A DNA stretch of 64,000 nt. Origin: Flavobacteriales bacterium. GTDB lineage: Bacteria; Bacteroidota; Bacteroidia; NS11-12g; UBA955. The notes under the pieces were generated by a model that searched no databases, was not told the DNA's origin, and was given only the letters and a program-made list of their open reading frames with translations. Shown here piece after piece: positions 34,389 through 44,881 of the stretch. The translations under genes were made by a program, and so were the position numbers. Numbering within the stretch: position 1 is the first letter of the stretch; each line of letters begins with the position of its first letter. The stretch lies in the NCBI GenBank assembly GCA_947447955.1, contig CANFLS010000007.1, forward strand, positions 25,025 to 89,024, in the 5' to 3' direction.

Positions 34389-35699
34389 GTGAATCGTTAT
34401 CTTCTGATTTCGACAATTATTCTTCTTTTTTCATGTACAAAAAAAGAAGGTAATATTGTTCTTGAGGGACAAAATAATCAAAATCCATTTAATCTTATTT
34501 CCTGCGATACTTTATCGTTCACGGCAAGAACCGTAGATGAAGATTCATTGCCAGGAAACGGATTGCGATATTCATTGTTGGGAAATATCAATGACGAAAT
34601 TTTAGGAAAAAGTACGGCAAGTTTGTACGCCAATATTTCATTAATTGAGCCAAATACAAATTTCCCAAACACGGAAACTGCAGATTCAGCCGTTTTGTTT
34701 ATACCATCCGTTGATGGTTTGAATTTTTATGGAAATCTTACAACACCTCAAACACTGGTTATTGATAAACTCAATGATACAATTTTAAGCACGAGCACAT
34801 ATTATCAAACGGATAAGTTTACAATTGATAAAAACTACACAACAAGCTACAGTGGTAAATTAATAAATTACTACTCCGATAGCATGAAGTATAGAAAAAC
34901 AAAACTTGCTCCATACAATGGTTTGAGAATTAAGTTAAGTAAACAAATGGCCGATCATTTGATGTCGATGCCAAAAGAAGCATACCAAACGAATATTCTT
35001 TTATCAAAGTACTTTAAAGGTTTAGCAATTTCCCCAGAAGATAAAAATTTCGCTCCTGGCGATGGAGGTTTTGCGGTTTATGATGTAAATAATATCATTT
35101 CTTTAAGCTACAGAGCAAAAATTTTACTTTACTACCAAGATACAAATACATTCACTTTTGGATTTAGTGGTAGCTCTAGTTCGGTAACAAATGGAAAAAC
35201 CGGACCTTACAATCAAAATATTTCTGATCAAATTTCTAAAAAAGCAAACAACTATCAATATACTTACTGTCAGGCACTAAGTGGAGTTAAAACCAAAATA
35301 GAAATGCCTAATTTATTGAATTTGATAAAAAATGGGAATGTTGCTGTAAACTATGCAGAGATTGAATTGTTTATTACAAATTACAGTGAAGATTTTTTTG
35401 CACCACCGAGAATGAATTTATTTCAACCATCTAATTCTAACAGTATCAGAAACTACTTTATACAAGATGCATTATCTACAGCGTCTTATGGAGGAGTTTA
35501 TGATCCAATTCGCAAATCATATAAGTTTATAATCAGCCGTTACATTCAAAATATCTTTAACAAAAAGATTTTTGAAAATATCAACATTAGCAATGGTTTG
35601 TATTTGGCGATCCCTTCAGATCAACCTGTTATTGGGGCGCGATGTGTCATTGATCACAGCAAAACAAAAATTAAAATTCTTTACACCAAGCCAAATTAA
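34389..35699 (+). CDS. DUF4270 family lipoprotein
   Basis: This 436-residue protein begins with a lipoprotein signal (LLISTIILLFSC) and matches DUF4270 in its beta-rich layout, with repeated segments such as DSAVLFIPSVDGLNFYG and NYAEIELFIT. No function is established; the family is limited to Bacteroidota. The start is GTG at 34389, 11 bases after the GT5-like stop; no ATG gives the signal peptide. It likely shares a transcript with the GT5-like gene and the DAHP synthase that follows 18 bases later. Confidence 0.82.
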   Translation: MNRYLLISTIILLFSCTKKEGNIVLEGQNNQNPFNLISCDTLSFTARTVDEDSLPGNGLRYSLLGNINDEILGKSTASLYANISLIEPNTNFPNTETADSAVLFIPSVDGLNFYGNLTTPQTLVIDKLNDTILSTSTYYQTDKFTIDKNYTTSYSGKLINYYSDSMKYRKTKLAPYNGLRIKLSKQMADHLMSMPKEAYQTNILLSKYFKGLAISPEDKNFAPGDGGFAVYDVNNIISLSYRAKILLYYQDTNTFTFGFSGSSSSVTNGKTGPYNQNISDQISKKANNYQYTYCQALSGVKTKIEMPNLLNLIKNGNVAVNYAEIELFITNYSEDFFAPPRMNLFQPSNSNSIRNYFIQDALSTASYGGVYDPIRKSYKFIISRYIQNIFNKKIFENINISNGLYLAIPSDQPVIGARCVIDHSKTKIKILYTKPN

Positions 35700-35717
35700 A
35701 ATTTGACATTCAAAGAA

Positions 35718-36581
35718 ATGGCAGACAGAAAACCTTATCAGTTAGTGAGTAGAGAGTGGCAATCAAACGATACTACTTTCAAAGTTAGAGGAACAGAAAT
35801 TGGCAAGGAATTGCTCATGATTGCTGGACCTTGTGCGGTTGAGAACAAGGAACAAATTTTTACCATTTCTGAGTTTTTGTCTAAACAAAACATTAAGTTT
35901 TTAAGAGGTGGCGCATACAAACCTCGCACGAGCCCTTATTCTTTTCAAGGTTTAAAAACAGAAGGTTTGGTATTATTGAGGGACGCAGCCGACAAATATA
36001 ATATGGGTGTAGTTTCTGAAATAATGAGCATAGATAAAATTGATGAATTCAATGAATATGTTGATATATTTCAAGTTGGAACTAGAAATATGCAAAACTA
36101 TCCATTATTAAGAGCTTTAGGGAAAGTAGATAAACCTATACTTTTAAAAAGAGGAATGAGCAGCACCATCGAAGAATGGCTTTTGGCAGCAGAGTATATT
36201 GTATCAAGTGGAAATGAAAAAGTAATTCTTTGTGAAAGAGGAATTAGAACATTTGAAACAGCCACAAGAAATACCATTGATATTTCTGCAATTCCAATGG
36301 TAAAAATGCTCAGTCATTTGCCAATTATTTTAGATCCGAGTCAAGGAACTGGCCATAGAGAAATAGTATCACCAATTTCAGCAGCAGCAATCGCAGCTGG
36401 TGCAGATGGATTGATTATAGAAGTACATAATCAACCTGAAGAAGCTTTAAGCGATGGTGAACAAAGTTTATTCTTAGATCAGTTTGAAAACTTACTTCCA
36501 ATCTTAAGTAGTCAGGCAAATTTAAGAAATAAGCGTTTCGATTATGAAACAAATACATTGAAGCCAAGCTTCAATAACTAA
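35718..36581 (+). CDS. aroF: 3-deoxy-7-phosphoheptulonate (DAHP) synthase
   Basis: The first enzyme of aromatic amino acid synthesis condenses PEP with erythrose 4-phosphate. This is the single-domain type-I-beta form of about 287 residues: MIAGPCAVENKEQI, FLRGGAYKPRTSPYSFQG, then LCERGIRTFE and DPSQGTGHRE, with no fused chorismate mutase or ACT domain. ATG at 35718 is preferred over the earlier TTG at 35703. Without a regulatory domain it is probably not feedback-inhibited directly. Confidence 0.93.
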   Translation: MADRKPYQLVSREWQSNDTTFKVRGTEIGKELLMIAGPCAVENKEQIFTISEFLSKQNIKFLRGGAYKPRTSPYSFQGLKTEGLVLLRDAADKYNMGVVSEIMSIDKIDEFNEYVDIFQVGTRNMQNYPLLRALGKVDKPILLKRGMSSTIEEWLLAAEYIVSSGNEKVILCERGIRTFETATRNTIDISAIPMVKMLSHLPIILDPSQGTGHREIVSPISAAAIAAGADGLIIEVHNQPEEALSDGEQSLFLDQFENLLPILSSQANLRNKRFDYETNTLKPSFNN

Positions 36582-36600
36582 AACACTTATTTAAGCCATT

Positions 36601-38169
36601 TCAAATAGCCTTCTTTCTGTTTATTACATAGTAAATAGGAATTCCTATCAAAACAATGATAATTCCATTTACAGCGATTGTAAATTGACTAATTAATATC
36701 CCAATTGCAACGCAGCTCGCCAATAAGATATATACAATTGGCAAATAAGGATATCCCCATACTTTATAAGGTCTTTCGGCATTTGGTTCATCTATTCTTA
36801 ATTTTATTAATCCAATAACCGTGATTATATAAAACAATAAAGAAGCAAACGTACAATAATTCAATAAGTCACCATAAGTGCCCGTTAAACACAACAAACT
36901 AGCCCAAACGGCTTGCATCCATAACGCGTTTGCTGGAACTCCTTTATTATTTTCCTTTGATGCGGATTTGAAAAATAAACCGTTATCTGCCATTGCCTTG
37001 TAAAGTCTACTACCGGCCAATATTAATCCATTGTTACAACCAAAGGTGCTTATCATGATTAACGCCGACATAATCAGCAAACCCATTTTGTTTCTTTCAG
37101 ATTGATCCAAAGAATTATTTGAAGTTTTATTCGTCACACCCATTAAAGCAGTTGCGGCTGCCGCTCCAACCCTATCTTCAACAGCATGAGAAATCCCATT
37201 TTCTACAACCACGTTTTGAGTAGCATTTTGAAGGATTTTTGTATGGTGTGCATCTTGCCCTTTCAACGGCAATAGCGCCATGAATGCCAAGTTGGCTAAT
37301 ACATAAACTATCGTAACCAAGGTAGTTCCAAATAATAACGCTTTGGGTAAGTTCTTAATGGGGTTCTTAATTTCATTAGACATGAATGTAATGCCTTGCC
37401 AAGCATCTGAACTAAACAAACTACCCACCATTGATGAACTAAATGCCATAAGCAATCCAAATCCTGCTAAAACTTCCCAATGGCCCGTTACAAATGATTC
37501 ACCTGTTGCAACAGAACTTTTAAATGCATAGGCAGTTGTGCCATCTTTGAAATTCGACGAAAAATAGTTTGTTACCCCGCTAATATTTCCCCCAAAAATC
37601 AAATATAAACCTGCAAAAATGATTGAAAATAAAGCTATGAGTTTTGCTATCGTAAATATTCTTTGAATCCACTTTCCTTCTTTTATACCCTGAGTATTTA
37701 TTAAGGAAAGAAAAAATATCATTGAAACAGCAATTAGCTGGGATTTATTCAGTTTAAATGAAAAAGTATCGGTTATATGCCAATTAACTAAATAAGAATT
37801 TGGTCCCCACTCCGGTTTGAAAACTCCCAAATATTTGGCAAATGCCATAGCAACAGCTGCAATTACGCCAGTTTGAATCACTGAAAAAACCGACCAGCCA
37901 TAAACAAATCCTGTAACACGACCATAAATTCGGGTAATGAAATTATATTGCCCGCCGGCAGTAGGCATCATACTTGCCAATTCACCAAAAGAAAGTGCAG
38001 CAAGTAAAGTAATAATTCCCGCCAAAACCCATGCAAAAATGACATAATAGGCATTGCCTAACAAACGACCCATATCGGCGGTAACAATAAAGATACCACT
38101 TCCTATCATGCTACCAGAAACCAACAATGTGGCATCAAACAATCCTATTTTCTTTGAATTAATTTCCAT
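36601..38169 (-). CDS. APC family amino acid permease
   Basis: This 522-residue transporter has about 12-13 membrane segments. The APC substrate-site motif GSMIGSGIFI is in TM1, and PTAGGQYNFITRIYGR is in TM2-3. A long insert (about 320-375) between helices is unusual. Substrate unknown. The gene is separated from the next permease upstream by a terminator, so the two are independent transcripts despite the shared strand. Confidence 0.9.
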   Translation of the reverse strand: MEINSKKIGLFDATLLVSGSMIGSGIFIVTADMGRLLGNAYYVIFAWVLAGIITLLAALSFGELASMMPTAGGQYNFITRIYGRVTGFVYGWSVFSVIQTGVIAAVAMAFAKYLGVFKPEWGPNSYLVNWHITDTFSFKLNKSQLIAVSMIFFLSLINTQGIKEGKWIQRIFTIAKLIALFSIIFAGLYLIFGGNISGVTNYFSSNFKDGTTAYAFKSSVATGESFVTGHWEVLAGFGLLMAFSSSMVGSLFSSDAWQGITFMSNEIKNPIKNLPKALLFGTTLVTIVYVLANLAFMALLPLKGQDAHHTKILQNATQNVVVENGISHAVEDRVGAAAATALMGVTNKTSNNSLDQSERNKMGLLIMSALIMISTFGCNNGLILAGSRLYKAMADNGLFFKSASKENNKGVPANALWMQAVWASLLCLTGTYGDLLNYCTFASLLFYIITVIGLIKLRIDEPNAERPYKVWGYPYLPIVYILLASCVAIGILISQFTIAVNGIIIVLIGIPIYYVINRKKAI

Positions 38170-38192
38170 TAGATTTTAAAATAAACGAAACA

Positions 38193-38223
38193 AAAAACCC
38201 TTTTGAATATCAAAAGGGTTTTT
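38193..38223 (-). terminator. strong intrinsic terminator between the two permease genes
   Basis: A 13-bp stem (AAAAACCCTTTTG with CAAAAGGGTTTTT, loop AATAT). It lies just after the stop of the gene at 38247 and before the start of the one at 38169, ending the upstream permease transcript. Confidence 0.9.
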
Positions 38224-38246
38224 CAATTATACTAAATTAATTTGAA

Positions 38247-39821
38247 TTAATCTTTTTTATGTAGATGTGAATTTTTGCGACTGTATGCAAAATAGATAAT
38301 TAAACCTATTAACATCCATACCAACGCTGCTTTTAAAGTAAATGCATCTAAGGCAATAATCATGGCTGTACAAACCAAAACACCAAGAATAGGAACCAAT
38401 GGAACCAATGGAGTTTTAAATGGACGAGGCAAATCAGGATTACTCTTTCTCATGATAAGAATTCCCAAGCTCACCAAAACGAAAGCAAACAAGGTTCCAA
38501 AAGATGTTAAGTCACCTGCAATACTTCCTGGTACAAAGGCAGCAAAAGCACCTACAAAAACGAATAGGATCCAATTGGCTTTAAATGGAGTTTGAAACTT
38601 AGGATGAAGTTCACCAAACGCTTTAGGAATTAAACCATCTTGGCTCATTGAATAAAACACCCTGCTTTGACCCATAAGCATAACCAAAATTACAGATGAA
38701 AATCCTGCCAAAATAGCCAAAGTAACGCCTGTTCCGAGCCATTCGTAACCGGCCATATATGTTTTGATAACATAAGAAACAGAAGCTTCTTTTCCTGCTG
38801 TTGCAAATTCACTGTGGTGGGCAACACCTGTTAAAACGTGTCCAAAAAGAATATAAAGTATGGTACAAACAGCCAAAGAACCCAAAATACCAATCGGCAT
38901 ATCGCGTTTTGGGTTTTTCGCTTCCTGAGCAGTAGTACTTACAGCATCAAATCCAATGAATGCAAAAAATACAATTGCGGCACCACCCAATACGCCACCC
39001 CAACCCCATTTAAAGAATCCTTCATGGCCCAAAGTGCCTTCAGGAATTAAATACGGAGTATGATTTTCAGGTTTAATAAATTTCCATCCAACAAAAATAA
39101 ACACCAATACAATGGCAACTTTAATAAATACGATAACTGCATTTACTGTTGCCGATTCTTTGGTTCCTTTGATTAACAATAAAGTTAAAGCCAACAAAAT
39201 AACCAAAGCTGGTGCATTTAATATTCCAGAAGTAATACTCACTGAAGAAACCATATTTGTATAGTGCTCCGACAAATAAGCGAATTGATCTGAACTTAAA
39301 ATTCCTTTTTCAATGCCTTTCCAATCACCAGGTAATGCCTGTAATTGGGTAACTACATCGGCAGAAACTTTATAGAGTTTTTCAAACGGAGAATGACACC
39401 ATTCATAAGGTATGGCTCCTCCCAAAAGATTATTCAAGTACTCGCTCCAAGCAATAGATACAGTTGCAGCACCCAATGCATATTCCATAATTAACGACCA
39501 ACCAATAATCCATGCAACCAATTCACCCATTGTTACAAATGAATAGGCGTATGCACTTCCTGAAATAGGTATCATAGCTGCAAATTCAGCGTAACACAAA
39601 CCGGCAAATGCACAACCAATGGCAGCAACAATAAATGAAAGTGTAACACCAGATCCAGCAGCTTCGGTTGCCGCAGCCGCCGTTCTCACAAATAAACCAG
39701 CACCAATGATTGCTCCAATACCCAATGCAATTAAACTACCTGCACCGAGGGTACGCTTCAAATTACTTCCCTGAGCTTGAATGAGTAAGTCTTCAAGGGA
39801 CTTTTTTCTAAATAATGACAT
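38247..39821 (-). CDS. CAT-type APC amino acid transporter
   Basis: This 524-residue permease is of the cationic-amino-acid-transporter type, with 12-14 membrane segments: GIGAIIGAGLFVRTA in TM1, MIPISGSAYAYSF, and FFAFIGFDAVSTTAQEAKNPKRDMPIGILG. The last is a strong CAT signature. Substrate is probably a basic or other amino acid, not proven. A strong promoter lies 22 bases upstream. It is not closely similar to the permease at 36601. Confidence 0.92.
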   Translation of the reverse strand: MSLFRKKSLEDLLIQAQGSNLKRTLGAGSLIALGIGAIIGAGLFVRTAAAATEAAGSGVTLSFIVAAIGCAFAGLCYAEFAAMIPISGSAYAYSFVTMGELVAWIIGWSLIMEYALGAATVSIAWSEYLNNLLGGAIPYEWCHSPFEKLYKVSADVVTQLQALPGDWKGIEKGILSSDQFAYLSEHYTNMVSSVSITSGILNAPALVILLALTLLLIKGTKESATVNAVIVFIKVAIVLVFIFVGWKFIKPENHTPYLIPEGTLGHEGFFKWGWGGVLGGAAIVFFAFIGFDAVSTTAQEAKNPKRDMPIGILGSLAVCTILYILFGHVLTGVAHHSEFATAGKEASVSYVIKTYMAGYEWLGTGVTLAILAGFSSVILVMLMGQSRVFYSMSQDGLIPKAFGELHPKFQTPFKANWILFVFVGAFAAFVPGSIAGDLTSFGTLFAFVLVSLGILIMRKSNPDLPRPFKTPLVPLVPILGVLVCTAMIIALDAFTLKAALVWMLIGLIIYFAYSRKNSHLHKKD

Positions 39822-39842
39822 ATTTTATATATACGTAAAAAG

Positions 39843-39873
39843 CAAATATAGGATATTAACCTATTACACCCAA
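39843..39873 (-). promoter_or_regulatory. promoter of the CAT-type transporter
   Basis: TATATTTG (39850-39843) with TTG (39873-39871) exactly 20 bases upstream. The -33 element lies inside the 3' end of kbl. Confidence 0.75.
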
Positions 39874-41052
39874 TTCTTTTCCAACCTTAGTAAATGCTGC
39901 AATGGCCTTATCAATATGCTCGAACTCGTGGCCCGCACTTAATTGAACCCTAATTCTAGCTTGATCTTTAGGAACAACTGGATAAAAGAAACCAATCACA
40001 TAAATTCCTTCTTGAAGTAATTTATCAGCCATTACTTGACTCAATTTAGCATCGTAAAGCATTACAGGTACTATGGCACTATCGCCATCTTTAAAATCAA
40101 ATCCTGCCGCTTTCATACCTGCTTTGAAACGTTTTACATTGCTTTCAAGTTTATCTCTTAACGCTGTTGATTCACCCAACATATTCAACACTTCAATACT
40201 TGCACCCACAATACTTGGAGCCAATGAATTACTAAACAAATACGGACGACTTCTTTGACGTAATAATTCAATGATCTCTTTACGACCTGTTGTATAACCA
40301 CCCATAGCACCACCCAATGCTTTGCCTAAAGTTCCAGTAATAATATCTACACGACCCATCACATTACAATATTCAGGTGTTCCACGACCAGTAGCGCCAA
40401 TAAATCCAGCAGCATGACATTCATCAGTCATAACCATTGCATCATATTTTTCTGCCAAATCGCAAATTTTATCTAATTGTGCAACATAACCATCCATTGA
40501 AAATACACCATCGGTTACAACCAATTTAAAACGACAACCTGCGTTGGTAGAATCAATTAATTGCTTTTCCAAATCGGCCATATCATTATTGGCATAGCGG
40601 TATCTTTTTGCTTTACACAAACGTACCCCGTCAATAATTGAAGCATGGTTCAATGAATCACTAATAATGCAATCTTCTTCTCCTAGTAATGGTTCAAAAA
40701 CACCACCATTGGCATCGAAAGCAGCCGCATAAAGAATGGTATCTTCGGTACCATAAAATTCTGCAATTTTTGCTTCTAAATCTTTATGGATATCTTGAGT
40801 ACCGCAAATAAAACGAACACTACTCATTCCATAACCATGGGTATCGATGGCACGTTTTGCTGCTTCCACAACTCTAGGATGGCTGCTTAAACCCAAATAA
40901 TTATTGGCACAAAAATTTATAACTTCTTGTCCAGTATTTAGTTTAATCACTGCATCTTGAGCAGAAGTAATAATTCTTTCTTTTTTGAACAAACCATTTT
41001 CTTCAATGGTTTTTAATTCGTTTGCTAAATGTTGTTTTATTGCTCCGTACAT
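39856..41052 (-). CDS. kbl: glycine C-acetyltransferase (2-amino-3-ketobutyrate CoA ligase)
   Basis: This 398-residue PLP enzyme of the AONS family catalyses the second step of threonine degradation, splitting 2-amino-3-oxobutyrate with CoA. It has FCANNYLGLSSHPRV, DECHAAGFIGATGRGTPE and the PLP lysine in TGTLGKALGGAMGG. The length and N-terminus match Kbl rather than BioF. A -7-like TATTTTTG (41079-41072) lies about 20 bases before the ATG. No threonine dehydrogenase gene is nearby. Confidence 0.92.
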   Translation of the reverse strand: MYGAIKQHLANELKTIEENGLFKKERIITSAQDAVIKLNTGQEVINFCANNYLGLSSHPRVVEAAKRAIDTHGYGMSSVRFICGTQDIHKDLEAKIAEFYGTEDTILYAAAFDANGGVFEPLLGEEDCIISDSLNHASIIDGVRLCKAKRYRYANNDMADLEKQLIDSTNAGCRFKLVVTDGVFSMDGYVAQLDKICDLAEKYDAMVMTDECHAAGFIGATGRGTPEYCNVMGRVDIITGTLGKALGGAMGGYTTGRKEIIELLRQRSRPYLFSNSLAPSIVGASIEVLNMLGESTALRDKLESNVKRFKAGMKAAGFDFKDGDSAIVPVMLYDAKLSQVMADKLLQEGIYVIGFFYPVVPKDQARIRVQLSAGHEFEHIDKAIAAFTKVGKELGVIG

Positions 41053-41103
41053 AGGGTTTTATTTAAAAGGACAAAAATATGAAAGTCCTCACTTAATTAT
41101 TGA

Positions 41104-42597
41104 TTATTGCTTAATAAGATTTAAAATTTCTTCCAATATAATGCGATTATTAGACAAACGAGGGACTTTATTTTGACCACCTAATTTGCCTTTAAGTTGC
41201 AACCAATTATGAAATGTTCCTTTTGGTACGGCTATTATCTTTGGAATTTTCATTACCAAATTCCCCAATCTTTTTCCTTCGTAATCTGAATTCACCTTTT
41301 TTAATTCCACATCTAAAAATTCGGTAAACGCTTCCATGTTGTTGGGAACGACTGAAAATTCTATCAACCATTCATGTCCCTCATGATTTTTTTCAAAAAT
41401 AGGGGCAGCGGTATAATCGATAATTTCAACACCAAATTTTTGGGCAGTTATGGAAATGGCTTTTTCGGCATTTTCAATAACCAACTCCTCACCAAAGGCA
41501 TTGATAAATAATTTTGTACGACCCGTAATTTTAAAAGTATAAGGGTTCTTATTTGTGAATTGAATTGTATCTCCAATTACATAACGCCATAATCCACTGT
41601 TATTTGTTATAACAACGGCATAATTCACACCCACTTCAATGTCCCATAAAGGCACAATAAAATCTGGACCTTTTTGAACAGGATAAAATTCAAAAAAAGT
41701 TCCATGATGTGTCATTAAAAGCAAATCAGAATGATTGGGATAAGCTTGAACGCCAAAAAATCCCTCACTGGCATTATAGGTTTCAACATAATGCATGTTG
41801 CTATTTGGCAATAATTTGGCAAATGCATTCCGATATGGCTCGAAGTTCATTCCTCCATGGATAAATAATTCCAAATTGGGCCAAATTTCATGCATATTAT
41901 TTTTGCCGGTAATTTCTAAAATCCGATTCAACAAAACAGATGTCCAAGTTGGAACACCACTCATACTGGTTACATTTTCAACAATAGTGGCATGGGCCAT
42001 TTTTTCCAATTTTTCTTCCCAATTGTCCATCATGGCAATATTAATGTCAGGCGTGCTTTTCCAATTGGCCCACAAGGGCATATGGTTCATCAATACTGCA
42101 CTTAAATCGCCATAATAACATTTGTTATTTACTTGATGCACTTTATGACTTCCTCCAATGAGTAAGCCCTTTCCCTCAAATAGTTTTGCTTCAGGAAAAA
42201 ATGCAAAATGCTGTGTTAACGATTCCCTACTTCCCATGTAATGGGTATATTCCAAGCTTTCATAACTAATGGGAATAAATTTAGCATCATTTCCGGTTGT
42301 ACCGCTACTTTTGGCAAACCAAGTAATATCTGCAGGCCACAACAATTGTTGTTCGCCGTTCATTGTTCTTTCAATGTATGGCTTTAAATCTTCATATGAT
42401 ACTACAGGAATATCTCTCGAAAATTCAGCATATTTTAACTTTCCTTTAACACCAAAACTTTTGCCGTAAATGGTTCTTGAAAGTTTATCGGAATATTGTT
42501 CAAGTAATTCCAACTGATGTTTTTCAGCTTCGGCAATCAATTGCCACAATTCATCGTGACGTTGCCTGAAATACCAAGAAATTGCAGTAGAAATCAT
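41104..42597 (-). CDS. GH3 family acyl-adenylate-forming protein
   Basis: This 497-residue bacterial GH3 protein is related to plant enzymes that conjugate amino acids to acyl acids. The ATP loop SSGTTGNDAKFIPIS, the YNASEGFFGVQ core and TGRTKLFINAFGEELV are all present. The bacterial role is unknown. It carries two copies of the GAGGGAC core, on opposite strands. It is preceded by the lolD-like gene in the same direction, but the 48-base gap leaves open whether they are cotranscribed. Confidence 0.9.
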   Translation of the reverse strand: MISTAISWYFRQRHDELWQLIAEAEKHQLELLEQYSDKLSRTIYGKSFGVKGKLKYAEFSRDIPVVSYEDLKPYIERTMNGEQQLLWPADITWFAKSSGTTGNDAKFIPISYESLEYTHYMGSRESLTQHFAFFPEAKLFEGKGLLIGGSHKVHQVNNKCYYGDLSAVLMNHMPLWANWKSTPDINIAMMDNWEEKLEKMAHATIVENVTSMSGVPTWTSVLLNRILEITGKNNMHEIWPNLELFIHGGMNFEPYRNAFAKLLPNSNMHYVETYNASEGFFGVQAYPNHSDLLLMTHHGTFFEFYPVQKGPDFIVPLWDIEVGVNYAVVITNNSGLWRYVIGDTIQFTNKNPYTFKITGRTKLFINAFGEELVIENAEKAISITAQKFGVEIIDYTAAPIFEKNHEGHEWLIEFSVVPNNMEAFTEFLDVELKKVNSDYEGKRLGNLVMKIPKIIAVPKGTFHNWLQLKGKLGGQNKVPRLSNNRIILEEILNLIKQ

Positions 42598-42645
42598 TAT
42601 TTCACATGCAATTTGGTTAAAACAATTAAGTTAAACAAATAGAAT

Positions 42646-43323
42646 TTACATTTTTTCAATTTCGCCATCACGCATTCTCACAATATGCTTTGCGTGTTTG
42701 GCAATATCTTCTTCATGTGTAACCAAAACAATGGTATTTCCTGATTGATGAATTTCATCAAATAATGCCATAATTTCATAAGAGGTTTTGGTATCTAAAT
42801 TTCCTGTTGGCTCATCGGCCAACAATAGACTAGGATTATTAATCAATGCCCTAGCAACCGCAACTCTTTGGCGCTGTCCACCAGAAAGTTCATTCGGTTT
42901 ATGGTTCATTCTATCCTTCAAACCAACTTTTTCAAGAACAACTTTTGCCCGTTCAATTCTTATATTTTGAGGGACACCAGCATATACCAAAGGCAATGCA
43001 ACATTGTCAATTGCATTTAATCTGTTCAGCAAATTAAAGGTTTGAAAGACGAAACCAATTTCAGTATTTCTAACTTCACTCAAATGGGCATCGCTCATTT
43101 GACTTACTTCTTTGCCATTTAACCAATAGGTACCGGATGAAGGAGTATCTAAGCAACCAATAATATTCATTAAAGTACTTTTACCTGATCCGCTGGGACC
43201 CATCAAAGCTATATATTCTCCTTTAAATATCTTTAAATCAACTCCCTTAAGTGCATCAACAATTTGGTCGCCTAGCACATAGGTTTTTTTAATTGATTCT
43301 AAGGATATTAAAACGTCACTCAT
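42646..43323 (-). CDS. lolD: LolD/MacB-type ABC transporter ATP-binding protein
   Basis: This 225-residue ATPase has a Walker A (GPSGSGKST), Q loop, signature LSGGQRQR and Walker B ([12 protein letters not shown]). The TGNLD ending is typical of LolD/MacB/FtsE-type ATPases. No permease gene is next to it, so its partner is encoded elsewhere; lipoprotein release (LolCDE) is likely but not certain. ATG at 43323 is chosen over an upstream in-frame start; it overlaps gatC by 8 bases, indicating coupling. Confidence 0.85.
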   Translation of the reverse strand: MSDVLISLESIKKTYVLGDQIVDALKGVDLKIFKGEYIALMGPSGSGKSTLMNIIGCLDTPSSGTYWLNGKEVSQMSDAHLSEVRNTEIGFVFQTFNLLNRLNAIDNVALPLVYAGVPQNIRIERAKVVLEKVGLKDRMNHKPNELSGGQRQRVAVARALINNPSLLLADEPTGNLDTKTSYEIMALFDEIHQSGNTIVLVTHEEDIAKHAKHIVRMRDGEIEKM

Positions 43324-43612
43324 TGCCACCAATTACCTTAGGAACTCTAAAAAAGTCACTGTCTTTTTTGGGGGCATTTTTCAATGCTTCCTCGTGGGTA
43401 ATTTCTTGTGAAATAGCATCTGTTCTTAAAATGGTGTGACTATCTGTCATGTATATCAATGGTTCAACACCATCCGTATTTACGGTAGATAATTTCTCAC
43501 ACATTTCAAGAATATTCTCTAAATCCTTGCGCATATTTTCTTTATCGTCACCTTCAAATTTGAGGCGTGATAATTTTGCTAAATTTTCTACTGTTTGATC
43601 TGTAATTTTCAT
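43316..43612 (-). CDS. gatC: Asp/Glu-tRNA amidotransferase subunit C
   Basis: This 98-residue GatC helps assemble the GatCAB complex that converts Glu-tRNA(Gln) or Asp-tRNA(Asn) to the amide form. The start [39 protein letters not shown] and a C-terminal FFRVPKVI are typical. gatA and gatB are not in the window. It lies 7 bases after plsC and overlaps the lolD-like gene. Confidence 0.93.
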   Translation of the reverse strand: MKITDQTVENLAKLSRLKFEGDDKENMRKDLENILEMCEKLSTVNTDGVEPLIYMTDSHTILRTDAISQEITHEEALKNAPKKDSDFFRVPKVIGGNE

Positions 43613-43619
43613 ATTAATC

Positions 43620-44354
43620 CTATTCTATAACTCCTAACTCTTTTAATTTTGAAGATATAATCGAATATACTTGTTCTTGAAGGGCTGGTACATCGTCAAT
43701 CGATAAATGCGCAGTTTCAATCGGTGCATGCACAAACATTCTCATTCTCCCGGGCAAACAAGACCAAGTATCAATATTTAGACGATCCATATTGTCAATT
43801 AACGTAACAGGAACAATTGGAATTTTCTTTTCAACGGCCAATTTAAAAGCACCAGGTTTGAATTTATGTAATTTGGGTGCATCATCAGGAATTCTTCCCT
43901 CAGGAAAAATAATTAAACTTGCGCCTTGATCTAACTTATCTGCCGCTTTCACGAATGCACCATGTGCACTTCTCAAACTTTCTCTTTGTACAGGAACATC
44001 AATAGTTTTGAACCAAATATTGAACAAAGGAAGTTTATTCAATTCCATTTTTGCCATGAAAAAATTGTAAGTTGGCAAAAATCCACCTGTTGTTACAATA
44101 TCAATGTAAGACATATGGTTTGGACAAAAAACGTATTGGTTTTTTACATTAAGTTTTTGTTCGTAATGAATTTGAGGAATCATTAAGCCCAAATAAGACG
44201 AAGTTTTTCCCCATAGTTTGCGCAATTTATCTGCGAGTCTGTAGGTTTTTTGATTAAGAAGTAAGAGATATAAAAAAGGATAACAAAGTAAGAATAGTCC
44301 AACGAACCAGATCCCATACCAAACCAACCAAATTTTACCAAATATATTTTTCAT
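43620..44354 (-). CDS. plsC: 1-acyl-glycerol-3-phosphate acyltransferase family protein
   Basis: This 244-residue membrane acyltransferase has the catalytic NHMSYID (HX4D) and FPEGRIPDD motifs and an N-terminal hydrophobic anchor. It should add an acyl chain to lysophosphatidate in phospholipid synthesis; other lysolipid acceptors cannot be excluded. Its ATG overlaps the DUF4199 stop by 4 bases. Confidence 0.9.
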   Translation of the reverse strand: MKNIFGKIWLVWYGIWFVGLFLLCYPFLYLLLLNQKTYRLADKLRKLWGKTSSYLGLMIPQIHYEQKLNVKNQYVFCPNHMSYIDIVTTGGFLPTYNFFMAKMELNKLPLFNIWFKTIDVPVQRESLRSAHGAFVKAADKLDQGASLIIFPEGRIPDDAPKLHKFKPGAFKLAVEKKIPIVPVTLIDNMDRLNIDTWSCLPGRMRMFVHAPIETAHLSIDDVPALQEQVYSIISSKLKELGVIE

Positions 44355-44881
44355 TGCCTTTTTTGATTCGCAATATAAACCAATAAGGTAACAACCAATG
44401 CAACAGAGAAAAACATTTGTATTTCAACCATAGAAAATGACTCTACTGTTAAGTTTTCTTCAAAATTCTTTTGATATTCCGTAATTTTCTTTTGTTGTTC
44501 TGCAGCTGAAATTTCAGGAAATTGGGCTTTCACTCTAACTGGAATACTTTGCAATTGCATGTTTTTATATTCTCCAAAAATGACTTTTTCATTTTTTACA
44601 ATATGTTGATATGCAGCAATATTGATCATTGCAGTTAATAAACCCATTAATAAACTCGCAAACAAAGCTTTTCCCAAAGTAATTGGCTTTTCTGTTTTTT
44701 CATTCATCAAACTCTTAATTAAAAAATACACCCCAGCCCCAAAAATCAACAAATTTCCAATTACAGGAAGTGCGCTAAGCAAAGTATGTTTCAAGTACAG
44801 CTTATTCAAATACATAATTAGCAACATTGATGCACTAAGCGACCCAAATGCCAATCCGTATATAGATACCTTTTTAATCAT
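44351..44881 (-). CDS. DUF4199 family membrane protein
   Basis: This 176-residue protein has four membrane segments. The two-plus-two arrangement with a polar stretch (about 95-145, rich in Lys and Gln) matches DUF4199, a Bacteroidota family of unknown function. It is first in a four-gene operon, DUF4199-plsC-gatC-lolD, with overlaps or gaps of 4 to 8 bases. A -7-like TATTTTTG (44893-44886) is a few bases before the ATG. Confidence 0.72.
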   Translation of the reverse strand: MIKKVSIYGLAFGSLSASMLLIMYLNKLYLKHTLLSALPVIGNLLIFGAGVYFLIKSLMNEKTEKPITLGKALFASLLMGLLTAMINIAAYQHIVKNEKVIFGEYKNMQLQSIPVRVKAQFPEISAAEQQKKITEYQKNFEENLTVESFSMVEIQMFFSVALVVTLLVYIANQKRQ